Shown piece after piece: positions 9,667 to 17,010 of a stretch of DNA of 64,000 nt. Source of the DNA: Chloropicon primus (taxonomy: Eukaryota; Chlorophyta; Chloropicophyceae; Chloropicales; Chloropicaceae); NCBI GenBank assembly GCA_023205875.1, contig CP060758.1:682001-746000 (forward strand), read 5' to 3'. The translations under genes were made by a program, and so were the position numbers. Under the pieces are notes generated by a model. The model was given only the letters and a program-made list of their open reading frames with translations, ran no database searches and had not been told where the DNA came from. Each line of letters opens with the position of its first letter. Positions within the stretch are counted from its first letter, which is position 1.

Positions 9667-9943
9667 CACTGCCCACTGCCTTCACCGACTGCCTTCACCG
9701 ATCGACCGATCACTGCCCACTGCCTTCGCCGACTGCCTTCACCGATCGACCGATCACTGCCCACTGCCTTCGCCGACTGCCTTCACCGATCGACCGATCA
9801 CTGCCCACTGCCTTCACCGACTGCCTTCACCGACTGCCTTCACCGATCGACCGATCACTGCCCACTGCCTTCGCCGACTGCCTTCACCGATCGACCGATC
9901 ACTGCCCACTGCCTTCACCGACTGCCTTCACCGATCGACCGAT
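9667..9943. repeat. Tandem repeat array, 44-bp unit, six copies
   Basis: Units begin at 9667, 9711, 9755, 9799, 9856 and 9900. Five are 44 bp, and the fourth is 57 bp because its internal 13-bp subunit (CCGACTGCCTTCA) is present once more. Each unit holds CACTGCCCACTGCC, then the subunit words, then the near-palindrome ACCGATCGACCGAT. Units differ mainly at one base (TTCACC or TTCGCC). All frames are open through the array but give only low-complexity peptides. It sits between the divergent starts of the coiled-coil gene (9615) and CYP97C (10148). Confidence 0.95.
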
Positions 9944-10088
9944 GGCAGTAACCGATCGAAAACCACCCTGCACCTTATCCAGAATTGGAGGTCGAGGTCG
10001 GAGCAAGGAGGCGCCTTGGACCGAAGTTTGGGAGGAGAGTGGCGGGAGCAGAGAGTTGGGGAGGGCGCGATCGCGTTGAACGGAAGCG

Positions 10089-10137
10089 CGTCTCAAGGAC
10101 CTTTCGTTTGAGACCTCGCTCGACCCGTTTGGACGAG
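10089..10137 (+). promoter_or_regulatory. Dispersed upstream element, copy E (CYP97C)
   Basis: This is a diverged copy of an element also found upstream of UFSP2 and Timeless. It starts CGTCTCAAGGAC, then TTTCGTTTGAGACCTCG, and ends near GTTTGGACGAG. It ends about 10 bases before the CYP97C ATG, in the gene's orientation. It matches the other copies best over CGTCTCA and ACCTCG and is weaker in the 3' half. Confidence 0.5.
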
Positions 10138-10147
10138 AGGTGAGGCC

Positions 10148-11902
10148 ATGACGGTGACGAGAAGCTGGGCACCAAGGGGTGGGGTGGTGGTGGGCACCCA
10201 GGTGAAGCCGAGGAGGGCGCGAGTGGAGGGGCGGAGGGAGAGGCGGTGGCCGGGAGCGAGGCGCTCCACGGGGGCGGAGGAGGGAGCATCGATTGCCGTG
10301 GACGGGGAGGAGGAGGAGGAGTACGTGCCACCGGAGGTCACGATTGACACGGACGGTGCCGGGAAGTCGTTCATCAGTCCGAGGTGGCTGACGGAGCTCG
10401 GCAGGTTGTGGGGAGGGGCTTCGGACGTTCCGGTGTGTGAAGCGGCCCCGGAAGACGTGCAGGATCTGCTCGGCGGGGCTCTGTTCCAGGCTCTGTACAG
10501 GTGGATGCTTCAGACGGGCTCGATTTACCTCCTCCCGACGGGGCCAATATCGTCTTTCCTGATCGTCTCGGAGCCCGCTGCGGCGAAGCACATCCTGCGC
10601 TCGAGCGACAACACGAAGAGGAACATCTACGGTAAGGGCCTCGTCGCGGAAGTGTCGAAGTTCCTGTTTGGGGACGGGTTCGCTGTGGCGGAGGGTCAGC
10701 TGTGGACCGCCCGAAGGAAAGCCGTGGCGCCCTCGTTTCACAGGGCGTACTTGGAGACCATGGTGAACAAAGTCTTCGTCCCGAGCGCCCAGCTGCTGAA
10801 CGAGAAGCTGAAGAGGGAGAGGGGGAGGCAGGTCGACATCGAGTCGTGCTTCTCGCAGCTCACCCTTGACATCATCGGGAAGGCGGTGTTCAACTACGAC
10901 TTTGACTCGCTGACCACGGAGTCGCCGGTGATCCAGGCCGTGTACACGGCGCTCAAGGAGACGGAGCAGAGGGCCACAGACCTCTTGCCGTACTGGAAGC
11001 TGGGCCCCCTGGTCGCCCTGGTGGACTCGAGGCAGAGGAAGGCCGCGGAAGCCGTGCGGATCATCCGGGAGACCACGGAGGAGCTCATTGACAAGTGCAA
11101 GAAGATTGTCGAGGAGGAGGAGAGGCGGGATGGCCAGAGGCAAGAGGTTGGCGAGGACTACATCGACGAGGCGGACCCCTCCATTCTGAGGTTTCTCATT
11201 GCGGCGAGGGACGAGGTCTCCTCCATGCAGCTCCGGGACGACCTGCTGTCCATGCTTGTCGCGGGGCACGAGACCACCGCCAGTGTGCTCACCTGGACGA
11301 TTTACCTGCTCCTGCAGAACCCAGAGTGCATGAAAAAGGCCGTGGAGGAGGTGGACTGTGTCCTGGAGGGAAGGAAGGTTCCGACCTACGAAGACCTCAA
11401 GGCCTGCCCTTACATCCTGAGGTGCATCAGCGAAAGCATGAGGCTCTACCCCCACCCCCCCGTGCTCCTCAGAAGGGCACTGATGGACGACAAGCTCCCC
11501 GGGGGCCAGTTTGTGCCAAAGGGTCAGGACATCATCGTCTCCGTCTACAACATCCACCACAGCCCGGAAGTTTGGGATGAGCCGGAGGCCTTCAAGCCCG
11601 AGCGATTTGATCTGGAGAAGCCTCCGCCGAACGAGATAAACACCGACTTCAGGTACATTCCCTTCAGCGCTGGCCCCCGCAAGTGCATCGGAGACCAGTT
11701 CGCTTTGCTCGAAGCCCAAGTCGCTCTGGTGGTTCTCTTGAGGGAAATGGAGCTAGACCTCGTGCCGGACCAGAAGATCGAGATGACGACGGGTGCAACG
11801 ATTCACACGAAGGACGGTCTGTTCGTGACGTCCAGGGAGAGGGCGGCTGCTGGGGCAGTCCTGCAAAGGACGGAGAAGGAGGGGACGCAAGTTGTACAGT
11901 GA
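10148..11902 (+). CDS. CYP97C: Cytochrome P450 CYP97C-type, carotene epsilon-ring hydroxylase
   Basis: This single-exon gene encodes 584 residues. CYP97C (LUT1) hydroxylates the epsilon ring of alpha-carotene on the way to lutein in plastids. The sequence has the CYP97C hallmarks [54 protein letters not shown] and TDLLPYWK. The oxygen-binding I-helix AGHETT is at 372, the ExxR motif ESMR at 429, and the heme loop [11 protein letters not shown] has its cysteine ligand at 513. The first 60 or so residues are Arg-, Ala- and Gly-rich, then acidic, consistent with a chloroplast transit peptide. CYP97A and CYP97B are less likely, because the LLGGALF and TDLLPYWK blocks fit C best. TGTAA follows the stop at 11920-11924. 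Confidence 0.93.
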   Translation: MTVTRSWAPRGGVVVGTQVKPRRARVEGRRERRWPGARRSTGAEEGASIAVDGEEEEEYVPPEVTIDTDGAGKSFISPRWLTELGRLWGGASDVPVCEAAPEDVQDLLGGALFQALYRWMLQTGSIYLLPTGPISSFLIVSEPAAAKHILRSSDNTKRNIYGKGLVAEVSKFLFGDGFAVAEGQLWTARRKAVAPSFHRAYLETMVNKVFVPSAQLLNEKLKRERGRQVDIESCFSQLTLDIIGKAVFNYDFDSLTTESPVIQAVYTALKETEQRATDLLPYWKLGPLVALVDSRQRKAAEAVRIIRETTEELIDKCKKIVEEEERRDGQRQEVGEDYIDEADPSILRFLIAARDEVSSMQLRDDLLSMLVAGHETTASVLTWTIYLLLQNPECMKKAVEEVDCVLEGRKVPTYEDLKACPYILRCISESMRLYPHPPVLLRRALMDDKLPGGQFVPKGQDIIVSVYNIHHSPEVWDEPEAFKPERFDLEKPPPNEINTDFRYIPFSAGPRKCIGDQFALLEAQVALVVLLREMELDLVPDQKIEMTTGATIHTKDGLFVTSRERAAAGAVLQRTEKEGTQVVQ

Positions 11903-11980
11903 AAATAAGAAAGAAGACGTGTAACATAAGCTTACTTAGAACTTTCCTCCTCTGTCAACACCGGGGCGCCGCCTCGGGAC

Positions 11981-12569
11981 TTAGGCTTTGAGGATGGGCT
12001 TTCCCTGGGCGTCCAGGGGCCAAGGGTTCCCGTCCACGTCCACCGGCTTGTCCAACTTCACGAGTTGAGGCTTGGACCACGCGTGCTTCTTGACGAAAGC
12101 CCACTCCACGGGCTTCCCGAAATTCTTCTTGAAGTTGTCCGTGAAGATTCTCTGCGCCTCGCGGAACTCCGGGGTCGAGAAGGAAAGGCGAGGGTCCTCG
12201 TGCTTCCTCAGGTCCTCCAGCTGCGCGCACCAGCACGTGCGTGGCGTCCAAAAAAAAAAACGGGAGCTCGTCGTCAGAAGTGCTCGAAAGAGAGAGAGAG
12301 AGAGAGAGACGCGGACGGGCACGGGGTGGGCACCGGAAAGGCGGACGTACCTTCTTCACGTGGCGGCGCATCTCCTCCAGAAGCGACATCTGCTCCTTGT
12401 CGTTCTTGTCCACTTTCTCCTCGAACTCAGCCTAAAAGAAGAGAGAGAAACCTCGGTCAGACAAACGCAACCCTACCCACCAAAAAAAAAAAAAAAGGAA
12501 AGAAAAAAAACATACCAGCTTGTCGACATCATTCTGACCGAAGTTATTTCCAACAAACTTGCCCGCCAT
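11981..12569 (-). CDS. Small unidentified protein, 124 residues, three exons
   Basis: Exons are 12516-12569, 12351-12431 and 11981-12220, joined by GT-AG introns of 84 and 130 nt that fall between codons. The protein begins MAGKFVGNNFGQNDVDKL, has a charged helical middle (EKVDKNDKEQMSLLEEMRRH) and a C-terminal half containing FRE-AQRIF, FGKPVEWAFVKKHAW and DVDGNPWPLD. There is no membrane segment and no obvious long targeting peptide. The tidy in-frame splicing and the conserved-looking Trp/Pro motifs suggest a real gene. It resembles small accessory subunits of organellar complexes in size and charge, but I do not recognise the family. It is convergent with CYP97C, 78 bases between stops. 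Confidence 0.75.
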
Positions 12570-12840
12570 GGTCTCTCGTCCTCGCGCAACACAACCTCTC
12601 TCTCTCCCTCTCTCTCTCCGTCGCCGAAGCCCCTTCCGTTTTCTCCTCCTCGACGAAACGGTTTTCGAGCGTTTTGATTTTACACTAACTTGTTTCACCG
12701 AACACAGAGAGAGAGCGCGCGCTTCGCACTGCCAATTGCGGGGGCCGGCGACAGAGGACGGGAGTGGCGTCGCTTGTGGAGGACCTTGTTCGAGGACGGT
12801 GGATGTGAAGGGGTGGTGGTGTTGAGAAAACGAAAGGTCA

Positions 12841-12886
12841 TCTCACGTTCTTTCGATTGATACCTCGGCTGAAGGTTTTGGCGAAA
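12841..12886 (+). promoter_or_regulatory. Dispersed upstream element, copy A (UFSP2)
   Basis: This copy has TCTCACG, then TTCGATTGATACCTCGG, then GAAGGTTTTGGCGAAA. It lies 274 bases upstream of the UFSP2 ATG in the gene's orientation. The 3' half is identical to copy B and nearly identical to copy C upstream of Timeless. Confidence 0.7.
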
Positions 12887-13021
12887 GGAGTGGTCCCTTT
12901 GAGAGGAACATATCTCCTGCCTAAAGACAGAGGAAGGTGGAGTGGTGGTGCTGTTTGTCGAGGAACTTGTGCGAGGACGGTGATGGTGGAGTGGTGGAGG
13001 TGTTGAATGAACGAAAGGGCG

Positions 13022-13067
13022 TCTCACGATCGTTCGATTGATACCTTGGCTGAAGGTTTTGGCGAAA
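13022..13067 (+). promoter_or_regulatory. Dispersed upstream element, copy B (UFSP2)
   Basis: This copy has TCTCACG, then TTCGATTGATACCTTGG, then GAAGGTTTTGGCGAAA, and lies 93 bases upstream of the UFSP2 ATG. It differs from copy A at only a few positions. Confidence 0.7.
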
Positions 13068-13159
13068 AGGTGTGACGGGAAAACGTCCTTGCGGACAGAC
13101 GAGGAGAGGAAGCAGGCTCGTCGTCTCGTCGAGCGAGCAAGTTTCAGTTTTCTGTTCAG

Positions 13160-14968
13160 ATGGCGGTTGTGGTAAAGGTGGAACAAGCCGTGTGGGATCA
13201 GATCGATGAGATGGGGAAGGAGTCCGTCGACGGCCGAGGCCAGAGCGAGGCCGGGACGGAAAGGGTGTTTCTCTTGGGTGCGCCACGCTCGGATGACACG
13301 GTCGTCGTCGTCGCAGGAGCCATGAGGGTTGCTGTCGCCGACGACGAGCTGAGCTGGTCAGGCGCGGTGTCTGAGATCGTCACGGTGCTCCCCGTTGGGA
13401 TGGCGTGCGTGGGACTGTGCCACTTGGGCGGCAAGGGGGCGGGATCCAGCGTGTTGGAAACCGTTCGCAAATGCGTTCCGAGCAACACGGGCTGTGGGAA
13501 GTTCTGCGTCCTGTTCGTGAGCGCAAGCGATTCCATCCGCCAAGGCCAGTGCCTTGACGTCGGCTCGAAGGCATTCGACGAGCTTGACGCGGAAGTGCAA
13601 ACCGCTGCCGACCAGGCCAAGACCTCGTGCGGGTACCTGCGTTGCACGCTCGACCTCCCCCTTCAGATGGTCTACAAAAAGGAGGAGGAAAGGGGCAAGG
13701 CAATCGACAGGACGATCGAGGACGTGACCAGAAACATCGAGTCCAACGAATTTGAGTTCTTGTACAAGCTGAAGAAGGGGGGTGAGGAGGAGGAAGGCTA
13801 CCGAACGGGCTTCTTCGCAACTTCCCTCGCTGCTCTTTCTGACGAAAGCGATATGGTGGGGACTCTGGAAGAGCCGCTCGACCTTGAGCTGTACACCTCA
13901 TCGAGCGGGGCCCCGCCCATCGCTCCGGTTGTGCGTTACGAGCCTGCAAGCGACACCGCGTTTGAGTGCGAGACGATTGACCTGCACCTGAACGCGCTCG
14001 TGATGCTGCCAAGGGAAGAGGAGTTCACAAAAGTTCGGGGGAGCGTGATCGAGAAGCTTGTGGCGCAGCTGGAGGCGGCCAAGAAGATGCTGGTGGCGCA
14101 TCCGAACGAGAAGCGATTCAAGTACTGCCACTATTCCCCGGACCTGCTCTCGTATGTGGTGAGCATCCTTTACCCAGACGTTGGATCAGATGAGATGAGG
14201 TTGTTCAAGAGGAGGCAGGCCCTGCACAGGCAGCTTCTCCTGCCACTTGACAGGCCGCTCATACGGCTTTCCAACGCGATGAGCTCAGGGGCGAACAGCT
14301 CCTTTGCAAAGAAGTTGATGGACGTGCACAAGGCCTTGAAATCCTCCGGGGTCAAGGGCGGAAAGCAGTCCTTGGTGAAAGGAACCTACTGTTACTTCCA
14401 TTACATGCAGGACAGGTTTGACGATGCTGGTTGGGGGTGTGCGTACAGGTCGCTGCAAACGATCATATCTTGGTTCGTTCTGAACAACTACACGAACCGA
14501 AAGATTCCTGGACACAGGGAGATCCAGCAGACCCTGGTGAGCATTGGCGACAAACCTGCAACCTTTTTGGGGTCAAAGCAGTGGATAGGGGCGATTGAGA
14601 TTTCTTTCATCCTTGACACCCTGCTCGACATCTCTTCCAAGGTCATAACTTTTAACTCTGGAGCGGAGATACCCACCAAGGCCAGGGAGATCGCACACCA
14701 CTTTGAGACGCAAGGGACCCCCATCATGATCGGTGGGGGTGTTTTGGCCTACACCCTGCTTGGCATAGATTATAACGAGTCAACAGGAGAGTGCGCGTTC
14801 CTGATCCTCGACCCGCATTATACGGAGGGGGAGGACATTGATAAGATCTGCGCGGGCACCTGGGTGGGCTGGAAGCGCCTCGGGGACAACGCTGCAGCAG
14901 GTGGAGACCTCTTCGTTAAGACGGCGTTTTACAACTTCCTCTGCCCGCAGCGCCCCAACACCGTGTGA
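13160..14968 (+). CDS. UFSP2: UFM1-specific protease 2 (UFSP2, peptidase family C78)
   Basis: This single-exon gene encodes 602 residues. UFSP2 is a cysteine protease that matures the ubiquitin-like modifier UFM1 and removes it from targets, mainly at the ER. The C-terminal C78 domain (about residues 405-600) shows the nucleophile in DDAGWGCAYRSLQT (Cys427), the GSKQWIGAIE block, the IGGGVLAYTLLG segment, and the catalytic DPHY motif (Asp551, His553). The N-terminal 400 residues correspond to the variable UFSP2 N-terminal region that serves substrate or ER binding. All catalytic residues look intact. ATG 13160 is the first in frame. TGTAA follows at 15003-15007. It is convergent with the endonuclease gene. 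Confidence 0.95.
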   Translation: MAVVVKVEQAVWDQIDEMGKESVDGRGQSEAGTERVFLLGAPRSDDTVVVVAGAMRVAVADDELSWSGAVSEIVTVLPVGMACVGLCHLGGKGAGSSVLETVRKCVPSNTGCGKFCVLFVSASDSIRQGQCLDVGSKAFDELDAEVQTAADQAKTSCGYLRCTLDLPLQMVYKKEEERGKAIDRTIEDVTRNIESNEFEFLYKLKKGGEEEEGYRTGFFATSLAALSDESDMVGTLEEPLDLELYTSSSGAPPIAPVVRYEPASDTAFECETIDLHLNALVMLPREEEFTKVRGSVIEKLVAQLEAAKKMLVAHPNEKRFKYCHYSPDLLSYVVSILYPDVGSDEMRLFKRRQALHRQLLLPLDRPLIRLSNAMSSGANSSFAKKLMDVHKALKSSGVKGGKQSLVKGTYCYFHYMQDRFDDAGWGCAYRSLQTIISWFVLNNYTNRKIPGHREIQQTLVSIGDKPATFLGSKQWIGAIEISFILDTLLDISSKVITFNSGAEIPTKAREIAHHFETQGTPIMIGGGVLAYTLLGIDYNESTGECAFLILDPHYTEGEDIDKICAGTWVGWKRLGDNAAAGGDLFVKTAFYNFLCPQRPNTV

Positions 14969-15085
14969 GGGGGGCGTTCTCGGAAGGCCTATTCTCGCCA
15001 AGTGTAAACAAAACTCGTGTATACATATATATAAATCCATTTGTTACTTGTTGGTTGACAATTTTGATTCTTTCCTCCCCGAGCA

Positions 15086-16285
15086 TCAATACTTGACCGT
15101 CATCGCAACGGGGCAGTGGTCACCAAAGTCGGCGCAAACATCCCCGACAATGTAAGCGTCAGCCAGTTGCACCGGTGAGGCCCCATTCACCATGGATTCA
15201 GACACCAGCGTGTAGTCGAGACGCAGTCCCCTGTTGTGTGGCCTGTTTCTGGCTCTGATGGACCAGAAGGTGTAATTGCCCTTGACCGAGGGGTGAAAGT
15301 GCCTGAAACCGTCCACGAGGCCGCCGTCAAGCATGGCAGAGAACGCATTCCTCTCTCTCGTTGTGGTGCCAGCGTTCTTCTCCAAGTGCTTCGCGTCGGG
15401 GTTCCAAATATCCTCGTCCAAGTGAGCCACATTCATATCCCCGAGGTACGCCACGGGCTTTTCCTCCTCGAGCTTCGCGATGTATGCCCTCATGTCTCTC
15501 TCCCATGTGTCGAGCCTGTAGTCTATCCTCTTGAGCCCGGCACCAGAGTTTGGCACGTACGCCACCACGACGTAGAGATTGGGTTTCTCAAAATTCAGGG
15601 TGATCACCCTTCCCTCTCTGTTATATTCCTCGGCCAGGGGAGGGATGCCCAAGCCCCTGTGGCAGGACTTGATCTCGAACCTGTCCAAGCTCTCTTCCGG
15701 GGTGGACACCTCCACACTCTTGTTTTTCATGGAGCTGGGCCTCATCGCCCCCAAGACCTCCTCTTTCAGCAGGGCCACAACACCGCTGTAGCCTTTCTTC
15801 TCCGCGCAGTTCCAGATCGCCCTGTACCCCGGCAAGAGCTTGAACAAATCCTTTTCAGCTGTCTGGAGGGCATCGCCTGGCTGGAGCTTGTGCTCGGCAA
15901 GGAAGATCACCTCGGGCCTGCTGGTCGACTCTACCAGTTTCTCCAGGAGCTCAGATCGCTTGTCCAGCGTTGCACGCAAGCTCCCGACGTTCCAGAAGGC
16001 GACGTTGAAGCCTCTCTCGCCCTCTGGCAGGATCTGCCGCGGCGCGGCATCAGGCTGCACAAACTTGCTCTTCTCGTCCTTGGCGGGGGCCGACGCCTTC
16101 TTCTGCTTCTTCTTCGTGTCGCCCCCCTTCGCCCCCTCCGCCCCCTCGCGCTTCAACGCCATCACGCACACAGAAAAGGAAGGCGCAACCGCCTCTCTCG
16201 TCCCTACCGTCCGTCGACTTGCCTTGATCCACTTGCTGTGAGTCCGACAACTTGTCACGCACCTCGCCAACCTCCTCGCCAGCAT
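15086..16285 (-). CDS. APE1-type AP endonuclease (exonuclease III family)
   Basis: The gene encodes 399 residues from ATG 16285, or 358 from the alternative ATG 16162. This enzyme cuts the backbone 5' of abasic sites in base excision repair. The catalytic domain follows a lysine-rich linker (KKKQKKASAPAKDEK). Seen in order are FNVAFWNVGSLRA, the metal-binding glutamate in FLAEHKLQ, GYSGVVALLK, YVPNSGAGLKRIDYR, GDMNVAHLDEDIWNP, FWSIRARN.PHNRGLRLDYTL and the terminal DFGDHCPVAMTVKY with the catalytic Asp-His pair. The usual NVDGLRA reads NVGSLRA here, a variation next to the metal site. Residues 1-45 from the upstream ATG are Arg/Ser/Cys-rich without acids, suiting an organellar targeting peptide, so dual starts are possible. 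The frame is open further 5' but without ATG. Confidence 0.92.
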   Translation of the reverse strand: MLARRLARCVTSCRTHSKWIKASRRTVGTREAVAPSFSVCVMALKREGAEGAKGGDTKKKQKKASAPAKDEKSKFVQPDAAPRQILPEGERGFNVAFWNVGSLRATLDKRSELLEKLVESTSRPEVIFLAEHKLQPGDALQTAEKDLFKLLPGYRAIWNCAEKKGYSGVVALLKEEVLGAMRPSSMKNKSVEVSTPEESLDRFEIKSCHRGLGIPPLAEEYNREGRVITLNFEKPNLYVVVAYVPNSGAGLKRIDYRLDTWERDMRAYIAKLEEEKPVAYLGDMNVAHLDEDIWNPDAKHLEKNAGTTTRERNAFSAMLDGGLVDGFRHFHPSVKGNYTFWSIRARNRPHNRGLRLDYTLVSESMVNGASPVQLADAYIVGDVCADFGDHCPVAMTVKY

Positions 16286-16611
16286 ACAGGCCCTCCCTCG
16301 ACCCACAACCAACAACCAACAACCAACAACCAACAACTCGAAACCGTTATCGTTATGTCTGAACCAAACCAAACCGAAACCAAAACCGACCTTCGTTCAG
16401 CCCTCGACCCACTCCACCGCGGTGATGCAAACACCGCTTCGTGCCCGCCACCTCCAGCGAAAGAGAGAGAGAGAGAGAGTTGTGCGCTGGTGCGAGTGGA
16501 TGGATGGATTGGAGTTCGGGGGTGCTTGCTTGATTCTCTCGGGACACAGAGATACTCAGTGAAGTGTGTGCGTTTGTGCGTTGGTTTGGCTGACGGACGG
16601 TGGTGAGAGGA
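16286..16611. other. Divergent promoter with AACAACC repeats and (GA)n
   Basis: This gap has short AACCAACAACC tandem words at about 16310-16338, CCAAACCAAACCGAAACC at about 16362-16385, and a (GA)n tract at 16463-16480. No gene is apparent. Confidence 0.45.
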
Positions 16612-17010
16612 ATGATAGAGACGGTTCTGGCGTGCAGGGACAAGGCGTTCGAGGAGCTCGTGGAGGCCAAGCGGAAGGGCCTGGGGAAGGAGGAAGTGGA
16701 AGAACTCGTGAAGAAGTTTCGAGCGTCTTCCGAGAGGCTGGAGGAGCTCCTGGTGAGGCTAGAGACGGGAAGCGAGGGGGTTTCGCTTTCGAAGGAGGAG
16801 CAAGACCTCGCGGACAAGCTCAAGGCCAAGATCGAGGTGATCGACAAGGCCAGGGGGGTTATCGGCAGCTGGGACGACAAGCTGGAGGCTCTGATTGCGG
16901 AAAAGGAGGAAGTGCTGAATAAAGTAAGTATGGCTGTTCAACGGGGTTGGTTTACTCCGAATCCGAATCGAGCATGGCGATCTGACTCTTCCTCTTGTCC
17001 GCAGGTGTAA
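16612..17010 (+). CDS. Small coiled-coil protein, unidentified, overlaps Timeless 3' end
   Basis: The unspliced frame from ATG 16612 gives 132 residues. The first 105 are strongly helical and charged (EELVEAKRKGLGKEEVEELV, RLEELLVRLE, LIAEKEEVLNK), with no recognised family. A perfect donor (GTAAGT at 16924) and an acceptor (CCGCAG ending at 17004) would splice LNK to GTG-TAA, ending the protein at ...EEVLNKV and removing the odd tail VSMAVQRGW. That 81-nt intron's acceptor would lie inside the antisense Timeless coding region, whose stop is at 16952. Either way the two transcripts overlap tail to tail. The spliced form seems likelier because the read-through tail loses the coiled-coil composition. 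Confidence 0.6.
   Translation: MIETVLACRDKAFEELVEAKRKGLGKEEVEELVKKFRASSERLEELLVRLETGSEGVSLSKEEQDLADKLKAKIEVIDKARGVIGSWDDKLEALIAEKEEVLNKVSMAVQRGWFTPNPNRAWRSDSSSCPQV

Larger units (their letters stand above)
12779..13067 (+). repeat. Tandem duplication of about 108 bp upstream of UFSP2
   Basis: Copy 1 is 12779-12886 and copy 2 is 12959-13067, about 180 bases apart start to start. Both begin GAGGAMCTTGTKCGAGGACGG, pass through a GTGG-rich part and an ACGAAAGG word, and end with the shared element. Divergence is greatest in the GTGG-rich part. Confidence 0.85.
12570..13159. other. Divergent promoter, 124-residue protein (-) and UFSP2 (+)
   Basis: This 590-base gap carries a (CT)n run at about 12596-12621 and two tandem copies of a roughly 108-bp segment (12779-12886 and 12959-13067), each ending in the dispersed element described separately. 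The last element copy ends about 92 bases before the UFSP2 ATG. No gene is seen. Confidence 0.6.

Noticed and set aside
9613-9669. GTG start at 9669 for the coiled-coil gene
   Set aside because: The extra residues come from the edge of the tandem array and the codon is not ATG; ATG 9615 is preferred.
9667-9943. Possible CRISPR array
   Set aside because: The units are contiguous tandem copies with no unique spacers, in a eukaryotic promoter; it is a minisatellite.
9899-11719. Open minus-strand frame of 606 codons over CYP97C
   Set aside because: Antisense shadow of a gene with all P450 motifs; it runs through the tandem repeats with biased composition.
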